In this document: positions 28,401-43,400 of the stretch, one piece after another
Layout: the number at the start of each line of letters is the position of its first letter
How positions within the stretch are numbered: position 1 is the stretch's first letter
Assembly (NCBI GenBank): GCA_017394805.1
Contig: JAFPXC010000029.1
Coordinates: forward strand, 1 to 63,902
DNA from: Clostridia bacterium
Lineage (GTDB): Bacteria > Bacillota > Clostridia > Christensenellales > CAG-1252
Length of the DNA stretch: 63,902 nucleotides
Reading direction: 5' to 3'
Program-made: the position numbers and the translations under genes
The notes under the pieces: generated by a model
What the model saw: only the letters and a program-made list of their open reading frames with translations
Databases searched by the model: none
Told to the model about the DNA's origin: nothing

Positions 28401-31400
28401 ATCTCGAGTGGGCAGGCCAAGACGGCCAACTACTCCTTCACCTATGCGCCCGTGTTCAACAAGTCCACCGGCTATGCGGTAGGCGCGTACGTCTACTACA
28501 GCAGTAAGTACTACAAGTGCACCACCGCGCATTCGGCGGGCGATGATTGGAACGCGGCGCACTTCACCGAGACTACCTTGTCGGCCATGACGACCTACAC
28601 CATCAACAAGGCCACCGTCACCCTCACTTGGTCGGGCACGGGCTCCTGCACCTACGACGGCGCCAAACACGGCGTCAACGTGCAGGTCGCGGGCTTGGTC
28701 GGCAGTGAAAAGGCCGTCTTCGCGGTCACGACGTCCGGCTATGCCGAGAACAGTCTGCGCAATACCACCACGGGCGTGGGCAACGCCTCGGGTTACACCT
28801 TCCGCGCCATCAACGCGGGCACGCACACTGTTACGGCGGTCAGCATCGAGTCCTCGGCCGTGTCGGGCACCGCCAATCCCGCCAACTACACCTTGACGGC
28901 CAATCTCGGCACGTCCAACGCCAACACCAAGTATATCATCAACAAGAAAGCGCTCACCGTCACTTGGTCGGGTGCTTCGGGTACGCACGCCTACACGGGC
29001 GTAGGCCAGGGCGTCACCGCCACCGTGGCCGGTTTGGTCGGTAGCGAGAAAGCCGTCTTCGCCACCACCACCACCTTCGCGGCCAACGGCGGCATCGTCA
29101 ACGCGAACGGCGTGGCCAACGGCACCTACACCTATACGGCCACCAACGTGGGCACCTACAACGTGACCGCGCTCACCCTGTCCTCTATCAAGGGCGGTCA
29201 GGCCAGCAAAGACAACTATACCTTCACCAACAACGTGTCGGACGCCAACTGCCAGTACACCATCTCCGCCGCCACCATCACCATCACGTGGGCGGGCGCG
29301 GGCAGCGGCACCTACAACGCGACGGCGCAGGGCGTCACCGCCACCGTGGCGGGCTTGCAAAACGGCGAGAAGGCCGTCTTCTCCGTCACCACCACCTACG
29401 CCACCAACGCCTTGCGCGACGCCACCAACGGCGTGGCCAACGGCAGTTACGCGCTCAAGTCCACCAACGCGGGCACCTACACCGTGACGGCGGTTACGCT
29501 GTCCGCCATCAAGGGCGGGCAGGCATCTACCGCCAACTACACGCTGTCGGCCAACGTGTCGGACGCCAACTGCAAATATATCATCAACAAGGCCACCATC
29601 ACCCTCACTTGGGTAGGCGGCAACGGTAGCGCCACCTACGACGGCGCGGCGCATGGCGTCAAGGTCAAAGTGTCGGGCTTGATCGGCTCCGAAAAGGCGG
29701 TCTTTGCCGTCAGTAGCACGGGCACGGTCTATCCCACCACTTCGGCGTTCTGCAAGGCCGACGGCGTGGGCAACGATACCACCACGGGCTACGACCTGAC
29801 GGCTATCAACGCGGGCACCTACACCGTCACCACGGTCACGTTGTCCGACGTCAAGGGCGGTTCGACTCCCAGCAAGGACAACTACACCGTCACGCCCAAC
29901 CTCGGCTCTTCCGCCGTCAATACCAAGTACGTCATCAACAAGAAGGCGCTTACCCTCACCTGGTCGGGTGCGGGCACCACGACCTACAACGGCGTGGCGC
30001 AATCGGTGTCCGTCACCGTGGCGGGCTTGGTCGGCAGCGAAAAGGCCGTCTTTGCGTCCACCGACAACTATGCGGCCAATACTTTGGTCAACACCACTTC
30101 GGGCGTCGCCAACGGCACCTACGCCTACAGCAGTATCAACGTGCGCGTGGTGGATTCCGCCGTGGCCGCCTATTCGGTGAGTTCGATCACCCTGTCTTCC
30201 ATCAAGGGCGGGCAGGCCGTCAAGAACAACTATACCTTTACGTCCAACGTATCTACGGGCAACTGCAACCTCACCATCAACCGCGCCACCATTTCCATCG
30301 CTTGGAGCGGCGCGGGCAACGGTACCTACACGGGCACGGTACAGCAAGTCACCGCCACCGTGTCGGGCTTGCAGAACGGCGAGAAGGCCGTCTTCACCGT
30401 CACCGACACCTATGCCACCAACACCTTGGTGGATACGACTTCGGGCGTGGCCAACGGCAGTTACACCTTCTCGTGCACCAACGCGGGCACCTATAACGTG
30501 ACGGCGGTGTCGTTGTCTTCCATCAAGGGCGGGCAGGCCTCTACCGCCAACTACAATACGCCCATCACGGCGAACATCAGTGACGCCAACTGCAAGAGAG
30601 TCATAGGCAAAGCCACCATCGTGCTCACTTGGTCGGGTACGGGCAGTCACGCCTACGACGGCAATACGCACGGTGTGGACGTGCAGGTTTCGGGCTTGCA
30701 AAACAACGAAAAGGTCATTTTCTCGGTCACGTCGACCTACGCTTCCAATACCTTATATAACGCCGCGGGCGTAGCCAACGGCACGGGCTATACTTTCCGT
30801 GCCACTCACGTGCGCGTGGTCGATTCGGCCGTCGCGGCCTACTCGGTCTCGGCCATCTCCATCGCCGCGGGAGGCACCGCCACCGCGACCAACTACCAGT
30901 TGGATATGGACGGCGCGGTCTCGGGCGTGCAGACGAGCATTCCCACCGCCAAGACGTCCTACACCATCAATCCCACCACGCTCACCGTCACTTGGTCGGG
31001 CGCGGGTGATTCCACCTACACGGCCGCGGCGCAAACGCTTACCGCCACCGTGTCCGGCCTCATCGGCACCGAAAAGGCGGTCTTCGCCGCCACGAATACC
31101 TACGCTTCCAACACCTTGGTCAACGCGTCGGGCGTGGCGGACGGTAGCTACACCTTCTCGTGCACCAACGTGGGCACCTACGACGTGACCGCGCTCACCC
31201 TGTCTTCGGTGGTGGGCGGCTACGCCACCAACTACTCGTTGACCAACAACGTGTCGACCGCCAACTGTCAAAAGGTCATCGGCAAGGCCACCATCGTGCT
31301 CACTTGGACGGGCGCGGGCAGCACCGATTACGACGGCAATACGCACGGCGTCAACGTACAGGTCTCGGGCTTGCAGGGCGGTCAAAAAGTCGTCTTGTCC

Positions 31401-34400
31401 GTCACGTCCGATTACGATTCCAACACCTTGTACAACGCGTCGGGCGTCGCCAACAACACGGGTTACATCTTCCGCGCTACCAACGTGCGCGCGGTCAGCA
31501 ACGCCATCGCCGCCTACGCGGTGACGGCCATCACCATCGCCTCGGGCGGCACGGCCACCTCGGCCAACTATCAGTTGGATATGGACGGCGCGGTTTCGGG
31601 CAGACAAACCGCCATTCCCACCGCCAAGACGTCCTACACCATCAATCCCAAGGCCCTCACGATGAACTACACCGTCTACACGGGACTTGCCTACAACGGC
31701 AGCGTGCAGACAGGTCTCAGCCTGTCGGTCAGCGGTCTCGTCAGCGGTCAGACCGTCACCTTGGGCTACGCCTACACCTGCGGCAACACGACGGGCGTCA
31801 GCCCCGCCGCCGGTTCGGGCAAGACCTTGTCCGTCACCACAAGCGCCACGCAGACCTTCGGCGCCACGCACTACGGCACCTACACCGTCACCTTCGACAA
31901 GACCAAGACGGGCGACTTCTATTCCAACATCAAGACGGGCGGTAGCGTCAACCGCAACTACACCTATCCCGCCTCTACCGACGAAAGTTTCACCATCGGC
32001 CAACGCACGGTCACCATCGTGTGGACGACCGACGACTACGACGATTGGGACGGTCAACACGCCACGCCCTATTCGCCCTACCTCGGCATCGTGCGTGAGG
32101 TGTTCGCCTCCGTCGGCAACGCGGTCGGCTCGGACGTGGTCACCCTCACTTTGACGGGCAACCAGGCCGTGCTCAAAGGACAGTATCGCGCCACCGTCAC
32201 GGGCTTCAGCGCCAACCCCAACAGCGACTACGCCCTGCCTTCCGACGCCACGTTGTACTTCGACTGGTCCATCACGGCGCGTCCTCTTAGCCTCAGCATC
32301 AGCACGGACAGCACCAAGACCTACACGGGCGCCGCGCAACAAGTGGCCACCGTCAATATTTCGGGCATTTGCGCCGACGAGTACGGCACCTACGATACCA
32401 TCGGCTACGTCATCACCGTCACGGCGCAGGCCACGGGCACCACGACCACCATCACCAATTTGGGCGCCCGCTTCACCTCGGGCGGCGCCGCCATCACCAG
32501 CGGCAACGCCTACGGCACTTCGGGCACGGCGGCCGGCGTCTTCAACGCGGGCATTTCGGTGGTCAAGGCCGGTACCTACACCATCGAGGTCTCTCTCTCG
32601 GACGACCTCACCACCTATCCCGCCAACGACAACTACGAGATGACCTCGCAGAACGGGTCTATGACCGTCGCGCGTCGCACCGTCACCGTGGGTTGGGGCG
32701 CCAGCAACGGCGGCTCCAGCGTGTTCGACGGCAGTACGCACGGCGTCACGGCCACCGTCTCCGGCATCCAAAACAGCGAGACGATCGTCTTCACCGTCGG
32801 CACCAACAACTTCACCAACAAGGGCTTCACGAGCGGCACGACCAACGTGTCCAACGGCTCCTACAACTTCACGTCCGTCACCGCGGGCAGCTACTCGGTC
32901 AGCGGCATCACGCTGTCGAGCGTGGCGGCCGGCGCGGGTAGCGCCAACACGGCGTGCATCGCCTCCACCAACTACTCGTTGTCCGCTACGAGCGCGTCCT
33001 ACACCATTTCCCAACGTCCTCTCACTATCACTTGGGACTATTCGGCGCCCTTCACCTACGACGGCGAATCGCATAGCGTCGCGGCCACCGCGGGCAATAC
33101 GGTTGCGGGCTATCCCGTGTCCTTCGTCTATTCGGGCTCGGGCGTGCAATCGGCCACCGCCGTCGGCAATTATACCGCCGTCATCAGCGGTTGCTCGCCT
33201 TCGGTCAACTACCGCTTGCCCGTCAATTCGGGCACCGAGGCCACCGAGTACGCCAAACTCACCTTGGCATGGTCTATCGGCAAGCGCACGCTTACCATAG
33301 ATTGGAGTACGGCTTCCAGCCTTATCTACGATATCTACGGCAACGCGCAGGGCATCAACCTGACGGTCGGCAATCTGGTCGCTTCGGACACCATCACGCT
33401 CAACTACGTCATCAACGGGTACTACTACACGACGGCGGGCGCGGTTTCGTCCAACGCCTACGCCGCCTACAACGATAGCGTGACCACCTCGGCGGTGGCC
33501 ACCAGCATCACCTTCCCCGTCACGCGCGTCAACGCCGGCAGTTACACGACGTCCGTCGTGTCCATCGCCGCCACCAACGGCGGCAACGCCAATTACAATC
33601 TGCCCGCCAGCAACAGCGGCAGTTTTGCCATCGCCCAAAAGGTCATCGGCTTCTCTTGGGATTATTCGACGCCCTTCACCTACGACGCCACGGCCAAGAC
33701 GGTCAACGCCACCGCTACGGGCGTCGCCGCGGGCACTACCTTGTCCTACACCTACTCCACCACGGGCGTATCTCCCGTCGTGGCGGCGGCCGCGGGCCAT
33801 TCCAAGACGCTGGCCGGCACCTACAGCACGGTGGTCACCTCCATCAGCAGTGCGGGCACCGATTACCTCAACTACATTTTGGGCGCCGCTTCCACGCGCA
33901 CCTTGGCGTGGGAGATTCAAAAGCGCACCCTTACCGTCAGTTGGAACGATCCCACCTTGGTCTACAACGGCAACGGCCAAGGTCTCACCGTCACCATCGG
34001 CAATATCATCGCGGGCGACGACGTGGGCTTCACCTCTACCATCACCAACACCTTGGACAGCAGTGTGACCAACGTCAACTTCGTCAATACTTCGTCGTCC
34101 ACGTCGGCGGGCATCGCCACCTACGTCTACAACTTCACCGCTACCGCGCACGCGGGTACATATACTACCGCGCTCACGGGTATGGACGGCACGCACACCG
34201 AGAGTGCCAACTATCAAATCAGCGGCAGCAAGAACTACACCATCGCCCAACGCGAGGCCACCATCACTTGGACGCCCGACAGTTTGGCGACTTCTCTCGG
34301 CAACGCGGCCTTGGCCTGGACGTCCTATTCCACCACCTATAGCGGATTGCAACGCTCCGTCGTGCCCACCGCCGCCGCCGTCGCGGGCAACAACGGCGTA

Positions 34401-37400
34401 TTGACCGCCGACCGCTCGCACGTGTCCTTCGCCTATACGGGCGCCACGGGCACCAACGTAGGCAGTTACACCGTCACCGTCAGCGCGGTCACCGACGACA
34501 GGGGCTACGCCGACTACAAGTTGCCCGAGACCATCAGCAAGGCTTGGTCTATCACCAAACAAACCATCGCCGCGCCTTCGTGGAAATATGGCGAAACGCC
34601 TTTGGCCTCGGCCAATATCGTGTACAACGCCGCTACCCAAACGGTCACCGCCGTCGTGACGGGCTACACCGTCAACGGCTCCACGGGCGCTACCGTCACC
34701 GCCAACGTGGCCTTTGACTACGTCACCGACGTCGGCAACGGCATTCGCAATAGCGCCGTAGCGGCCGGCACCTACACCGCCAAGGTGCGCCTTACCGCGG
34801 CTTCCTTTGCCAACTACGCCTTCGCGGGCGGCGTGCAAGAGGCCACGCAGTCCTGGACGATCAACCGTCGTCCCGTCAAGGCGACCGACCTCAGCTGGAG
34901 CACCACTACCTTGCCCTACATCGGCACGGGCAACGACCAGACGGTCACCGCCACCATCAACAACCGCTGTACGGGCGACACCATCACCATCACCTACGTC
35001 AATTCGGGCACGGTGGTCAACCACGCCGACCAAGTGGGCACCTACACCGCGCGTATCTCGGCCTTGTCCAACGCCAACTACGTCATCGACACGTCGGCGG
35101 GACAACTTGAGACCACGTGGCGTATCACGCCCAAGGTTCTCACCGTGGCTTGGACGGCGGGCGCCTACACCTATGACGCCACCGCCCACGGCATCACCGT
35201 GACCGTCAGCGGCATCATCGAGACCGATACCATCACCCTCAACCTCACTTCTTCGGGCATCGAGGGCAACGTCAGCGCCACCTATTCGGGTGTGGGCGAC
35301 GGTACGATCTCGCGCACCTTTACGGGTATCGCCGCGGGTAGTTACAGCGGCAACGTGGCTTCCATCGCCAATACGGGCGACGGCGCCAACTACAGCCTGC
35401 CCGCGTCTACTTCGGGCAGTTGGTCTATCGCCGCGCGTACCATTCATCTGGCATTCGCGCCTTTGGCCGGCAATACAGGCGTCTACGACGGCACCACGCA
35501 GGGCGTGCGCTTGACCGTCACCAATATCGTCGCCAACGAGACCGTAGTACTCACCACGTCCACCAACACCTACGTCAACAAGGGCATCGTGGGCGGCACG
35601 ACTGCCGTGTCCAACACCACCTACGACTTTACGTCCGTCAACTACGGCAGTTACGACGTCAACGTGTCGGGCATTTCGTCCGTCACGGCCACGCACGCCA
35701 ACAGCGCCTACGCCGCCGCCGCCAACTATACGTTGGCCACCTCGGGTACCACTTCGTACTCCATCGCACAGCGTACCGTCAGCCTCACGTGGGGCGTGCC
35801 CACCGTCGTGTACTTCTATGACGCCGAGTGGGACCAAGCGGGCGCGTGGGTAGCGCCCAAGGCCTACTACTACATCAGCGGCACTTCTCCCGTGGTCGAC
35901 AATGGTTGGCCCGGCGTGGCGATGGAGCCCGTCGCCGGCTCGCCCGGTTGGTATTCGGCCTATGTCGACAGCGCGGCTACGCATATCGTCTTCAGCGACA
36001 ACGGCAGTGACGTCCGCAAGACGGGCGATTGGGCCTTCGATCCCGCTACGCCCACCTTCTTCTACGGCGTGGCCCTGCCGCAGATCCCCGACTATACCAC
36101 CGTGTACTACTACAACGAGAACGGTTGGACGATGCCCTACGCGCACGCTTGGTGCACCGCCAACGTATCGGGTACCGAGCGCACTTGGTCGCCCGTCACT
36201 TGGCCCGGCGTCATGATGACCGATTTGGGCGGCGGCTGGTACAGCGCGCAGGTCAGCAGTATGGCCAACCGCGTGGTCTTCAGCGAGAGCGGCAACAATG
36301 GCATCAAGACGGGAGATTTGGTCTTTGACCAAGCCCGCGCCTATTATTGCAAGGGCGTTTGGTCGTGCGAGCAACCTGCCGACGCCAACTCCCTGACCAT
36401 CTACTACAAGAACGTCAACGATTGGGATACGCCCTACGTCCACGCTTGGCTCAGCAGCAACAGTAGCGACAGCACCGTGTGGCACGGCGTCGCCATGACC
36501 TTGGTCGACGGCGAGACCGATATCTACAAGGCCACCATTCCCGCTCGTTACGACAGAGTCATCTTCAACAACGGCTCGGACGAGCAAACGGGCGACTTGG
36601 TCTTCAACAAGGCCAACGCCTATTGCACGTCCTGCTCGGTCGGCAGCACCACGGCCACTTGGTCCAACTACAATCCCACCATCACGGCCTCTATGTCCAC
36701 CGCCTACGTCTATAACGGCAACAAGCACGGCATAGCCGTGACCATCGGCAATATCCTCCAAAGCGATATGGCCGCCATCTTGTTCGGCTACACCAACGAC
36801 GGCACGGACGCTTCCGCCAAGGTCTTGGGTGACTACTACACCGAGGGCGGGTTGGATCTGCAATCCTGCAGTTATATCTTCCGCTCCACCAACTACCGTT
36901 CGGTGGCCTACACCGCGCTCATCACCGCCATCAGCGCCAACCCCAACAGCAACTACAAGTTGCCTACCGAGGGCTTGTCGGGCAGCTGGTCCATCGCCCA
37001 ACGCGTATTGAACGTGGCTTGGACCGATAACGACGCGGTCTCCGAGTACGACGCCACTTCGCACGGCGTCACCGTGCACGTCAACAACGTGGTGCAGGGC
37101 GACAGCATCACCTTCACCGTGGCCACCAACGGCGCGGTGCCTTCGGGTACGACTTGGTCGATGACGGCTTCGTCCACCTTGCTCTTCAACACCTTGGGCT
37201 TCAACTCCGTCCACGTTCTCAACAACGAGAATTGGTACACGGCCGCCATCACGGCGCTCTCCAACGACAACTACACCTTGCCTTCGTTCGGCCTCAGCGC
37301 GCGCTACAAGATCACGCGCACCGAGATCGCCTTCGCTTGGCACTTGGACGGCTCCGCCACCCTCAGCACCACCTACGACGGCAACGCGCACACGATTACC

Positions 37401-40400
37401 GCCGTGCCCACCAACCTCATCGGCACGGACGCCTGCACCGTCACGGTCATCAACAATTCGGCCACCAATGCGGGCACCTACACCAACGCGTATGCGAGCG
37501 CTTTGTCCAACAACGACTACAAGTTGCCCGCCTCGGTCGCCTTGTCTTCCTGGACCATCAACCAACGCCATATCGACCTCTGCATCAGCGAGGCTTCGGT
37601 GGTATACAGCGGCGTGGCCAAGGTGGTCGGCGACTTCGACGTGTATTTCAGCAATCAGGTCGCGGGCGAGACCGTCAACTTCACGACCAACCTCGCCACC
37701 GTCAACGCGCGCAACGTGGGCAACTACAGCTTCACCGCTACCTTGTCCTCTATGCCCAACTACGTGCTGGATACCGCTACGGTCAACTTCGCCATCACGC
37801 CCTACGTGGTGGGTATGAGCGACCTCACGTGGACGCACGACACCTACAAGTATAATGCGGGCACGTACACCGCGTTCGGCAGCACGGCCTACACTTGGGG
37901 CGACGCCATCACCTACAGCGCCGACAATTTGCAGGAGTTGTATCACAATCTCACGGCCTCGTTGGATAGCACCAATGCGGTGTTTGCCAATTCCACCGTG
38001 GGCTTCGGCTCCTACTACTACGGCTTGTGTACCTGCGGCCTAAGCCACAAGGAAAATATGGTCGAGGTCTACTACAAGAACACCAACGGTTGGAGCACGC
38101 CTACCGTCTACGCTTGGCATGGCTCGAGCAACAACGGTTGGCCCGGCACCGCCATGACGTTGGTCAGCGGCACGACGGATATCTACGTCGCCGAGATCGA
38201 TATCACCTACGACAACGTTATCTTCAGCGACAACGGTTCCAATCAAACGTCCGACCTGACCTTTGACAAAGCGCACAACTTCTACGACAACGGTACGTGG
38301 TCTTCGCGCACGTCCTATTATCACGCCAATCACCAATGGTTCTCGGGCGCCGCGACCGAGTACAACAGCGCCCACGGCGGCGCCAATGCCGGTAAGTATT
38401 GGCTCGAGTTGCAATTCACGGGTACCGACGCCGCCAACTTCGTCTTCGACGGCGCGGATATCGGCTACGGCGACACCAACTTCTTCTCGGGCAGCAAGAC
38501 GGCGGGCGCTTCTCTCAAGAGCCCCGTCAGCGGCAACGTGCTCACCTCTTGGGCGGCGCGCACCACGGCCGATAACAAGATGTACGTCGTCACCTACACC
38601 GTCAACCAAGCCATCGGCGGCATCGTCGCCGACAGCAATTCGGGCACCGTCACCAAGGTCTTCGACGGTACCTACTACCGTGAGCCCATCGTGATTACGG
38701 GCATCACGGCGGACGCCGTGTTCGTCCTCATCGACGGCGTGCAGTACAGTTACGCGCAGTATCTGGTCAACACCGTCATTCGCAACGCCGCAAGTTACGA
38801 GGTCAAGTACGCCACCCTCAACGCGACGGGTAGCGACGAGTCGTGTAACTTCACCGACGATACCTTCGATACGTACACGACCACCATCACCATCAACACG
38901 CGCAACGTCTACGTTACCGACAACTCCGCCGTGGACGATTGGACCAAGATCTACGACAACTCCACCGCATACACCTACTACGACGTGGCGGCGGCCGTGG
39001 ATACCACTTCGCCCGACGTGCATACGGGCATCGTCGCGGGTACGGACGCCACTTTGTCGGCCGCCTTTGCGGACGTCAACGCGTCTCTAACTGCCAAGAC
39101 CATCACGTTCACCCTGAGCGGTACCGACGCCGCCAACTACGTGCTCTACGTGGACGGCGTGGCGCGCACCACCATCAGCGGCTACATTCAACCCAAGCGC
39201 GTGGACGTCACCCTCACGGGAGCGGTCGACAAGGTGTACGACAAGGTTTCGGCCTTCACCGCCTACACCTGGACGGGCAGTTTGGCGCAAGCGCCCGTGT
39301 CTTTGTCCGCCGCCTACAGTTCCACGCAGGCTTCGGCCTCGGTGGGCGACCGCACGGTCACCTTCACCTTGGGCGGCAACCCCGCGCACGTGGCCAACTA
39401 CGTCATGTATATCGACAACGTGCAACGCACGTCCCTCACCGCCACCATCTTCAAGAAAGGCATCGCGGTCGTCAGCTTCGACCACACCAAGACCTACGAC
39501 GGCACCACCGCCGCCAACGTGGTGTTCCAGAGCTCGGCCATTCTGGAGGGCGACAATATCACCGTCACCGCCACCTACGACAACAAGAACGTGGGCACGG
39601 GCAAGACCATCACCTACACGATGGTCGGCGCCTCGGCCGATACCGACAACTACAAGTTCGGCGCGGACGGCACGGCGGGCGCGTTCAGTCAATCCTCTAT
39701 GTCCTTCTCCAACGGCGTCATCAACGCCCGTGCCTTGGAGTTGGTGTGGACGTACGACACCGTCAACAACGTCTACGACGCCACGGCGCACGACTGCGTC
39801 CTGACCATCAGCAACATAGTTGCCGGCGACAGCACATTGGGATTGACGGGCTACGCCACCGCGACCTATACGTCGGGCGGCTTGTCCCTCAACCGCTTCA
39901 CCTTCACCTACAGCAATACCAACGCGGGTTCGTACAGCCGCACCGTCACTATCACCGATAGCAACTATTCGATCGCGAGCGGCGCGACCTACAATTGGAC
40001 CATCGCCCAACGTCCCTTGACCGTCACTTGGTCTATCGGCGGCACGCCCGTCGTCACCTATACCAAGGTGTTCGACAACGTGGAAGTCGTGGTGGCCTAC
40101 GACGTGGCCAATATCGCCACGGGTGAGGACGAGAACGACCTCAACGCCACCATTACCGACGTGCGCGCCACCAACGTGGGCGAGTACGTGGCCACCTACG
40201 CCATCGACAACGGCAACTACGTCATCACGTCGGGCTCCACGATGCCTTGGTCTATCACCAAGGCCGATATCACGGGCATCACCATCGCCGACGTCGACGA
40301 GTTCTACAACGGCTCGGCCTACAGCGTCAGCGTCAATACGGCGTACAGCCAGCACGGCATCTTGCTCAACGTGGCCTACACCATCACGCCCGACGGCACG

Positions 40401-43400
40401 GATACGCACAGCGCCGTCAACGTGGGCACCTACACGGTGACCGCCACTTTGACGCACGCCAACTACAACACGCTGCTGGTATCCAACGCCGCGAATTCGA
40501 GCCGCAAGAACGCGACCTTGACCATTCGCTCGGCCGATATCACCACCTTGTCCTTCGCGGGCAATACCACGGTGTACAACGCGGCCAACCAATACCTCTA
40601 CGTTTTGGAGGGCGGCGAGGCCAAAACGGGCAGCACGGTCAACACCCAATACGGCGACAGCGTCAACGTGGTCTATTCCATCGTTGCCAGCAACGGCGGC
40701 GTGCTGTTGGACGGCGTCAACAACGGCGCCAAAGTCGTGGGTACCTACACCATCACGGTCACGGCCGGTGCGGACAATCCCAACTACAACACTTGGACGG
40801 ATACCAAGGTGCTCACCATCACCAAAGCGCCCTTGCTCGACAGCACGGGCAACCCCGTGGCCATCAGCAACCTGACCGTCACCTACGACCGCTTGGCGCA
40901 CGCCATCGCCGTGCTTGCCGAGGACGGCGACCATATGCAATACTACGCGTTGGACGGCGCGACCATCTCCATCGTGTACACCATCAACGGCGTCACGGGC
41001 AACAGCGCCACCGACGTGGGCGTCTACAACATCGTGGCCGTTATTTCGGCCAAGACGGGCGGTGCCGTCAACACCAACTACGACACGGCCGAGTTGTCCG
41101 CCACCCTTACCATCAACAAGGCTACGATGCACAACGTCGCCAACTACGGCACCTTCTATCTCAAGGGTACCACCCGCAATTACGACGCGCATACGTATTA
41201 CCTCAACGTCAACACCACGGACGCCACCTTGCTGCAAGCGGCTCGTCTGGACACCGTATCCGTCACGCCTTTGGCCGACAGCGTCGCCAACGGCACCGAT
41301 ACGGCCACCGTTACCTACACCTACACCTATTCGCACGGCGCCGCGTCCAGCATCTGCCATGGCGGTACGTACACGGTAGCGGCCGTCATCTCCAACAGCA
41401 ACTACAACGACGTGGTCATTGCGGCCAAGACCGTGACGGTCAACGCCGTCGCCATCGAGAACGTCTACTTGGTGACGCCCGACCTCAAAGGTACCGCGCC
41501 CGATCAATACCACTACGAGTACACCGCCAGCTATTACAGCATCGGCGTCAGCCGTAGCGCGTCTACCGCGGTGACCTCTATCGTCAACTCCGTGGCCTTG
41601 ACCATCGGCGGCGTCAGCACTTCGGACGTGGCTTCGGTCGCGTATGCCTACACCTATACCGCGCCTACGTCCAACACGCCTTCGGCGTCGGCCGCCTTCA
41701 CCAACAACACCATCTACAACGCGGGCACCTACGCCGTTACGGCCACCATCACCCCGACGGGCGACGCGGTGTACGACTATATCACCGCCAACCTCAACGC
41801 CAATATCGTCGTGGCGCGCGTGGCCATCACCAACATCACGTTCGCGGGGCTTACCACCGAGTACGACGGCACCGAGAAACGCGTGGCGGCCAGCGCTTCG
41901 TCCACGCAGTTGGGCGACGCCATCAACCTGCGCTACGTGGTGTCCACCACCAACCCCGCCGGTGACTACACGGTCAATCGCCTTACCGGCGTGGCCGCTA
42001 CGCACGCGGGTACCTATAATATAACCCTCTACGTCAACGAGAACAGCGTGTCCAACGAGGTGCCTTACAATATCAACTACCTCGACTTCGCGTCGGTCTC
42101 GCGCACGTTGGAGATCAGCAAAGCCACCATCGGTAACCTCTTGTTCGTGGACGGCACCGTCACCTACGACGGCTCCGCCTATTGGCTCGTCCTGTGCGAG
42201 GACAGCGCCAACAAGATCAGCCGCGTGGCGCCCGCCGCCACCATCAGCGTCACGCCCGCCGGCCTCAGCCTCACCGACTCGGCCGCCGTCGCGTACACCA
42301 ACAACGGCAAGACCAACGCGGGTGGTTATTCCATCGGCGTCACGGTCACCCACCGCGACTACAACACGTTGACCGCCACTGCCACCTTGACCGTCAATCC
42401 CGCCGTTATGTGGGCGAGATTGTCCACCGAGAACCTGACGCAGTTCTACTATATCGAGAGCCCCATCACGCAGTTCTACGATACCAATACCTACTTCGTC
42501 AACGTAGGCGTCAAAGCGGCGGATACCACGGGCACTTTGCTCAAGTACGTCGTGGGCGAAGATACGGTCGCCTCGTCGTTCTCCATTCGTCCGCAGGGCA
42601 TGACTCTCACCCAGGCCACCGCGGCGGGCTTGTCCGACACGGCTACCGTCACCTACACGGCTTCCGGCTCCGCCTTTACGGGCGCACGCAACGCGGGCGT
42701 CTACTCCTTGCGCGCGGTCATCGCCGATCCCAACGGCAACTACGTCAGCGTCACTCTGGAGAACACGCTCACCATCAACGCGCTTAGCTTCGTCAACGGC
42801 GACACCTTGCACCCCGCAGGTTTCACCACCTTGTCCTTGACGGGTTCGGACAGCGTGCTGTACAACGCGCAGTCGCACTACGCGGCGGTCGTGGTCAACG
42901 GCGTGGCCGGCTATCTGGACAGTAGCGCCGTCACCTCGGCGCCCTTGCTCCCCGCGGACGGCAACGTGGATATCGTATACGAGTACAGCACCACCGAGAA
43001 TGGCACCTACACCGCCTTCGGCGGCGTAGTCAACGCGGGCACCTACTACGTCCGCGCCTACACCGATTTGGCCGACTCCACGTTGGCCGCCAACTACGTC
43101 GCGTGGTCGCGCACGGTCGAGTTGACCATTCTGCCCGTCGAGTTCATCAACGAGTCGGGACATCTGGGTATGCTCTATCTCATCGCCAACAGCGTTCCTT
43201 ACGACACCGGGACGCACTACTTGGGCGTCAGCAAGACGGCCACCGCCGTGGACGACCTCGTATCCACGTTGTACTACGAGGATCTGGGCTTGACCATTCC
43301 CGTCACCTACACCTATTCCTCGGCGGCCTTTACGGGCGCGATCAACGCGGGTACCTATGCGATCACGGCCACCATCGCCGCTTCCACCAACTACTTGGGT

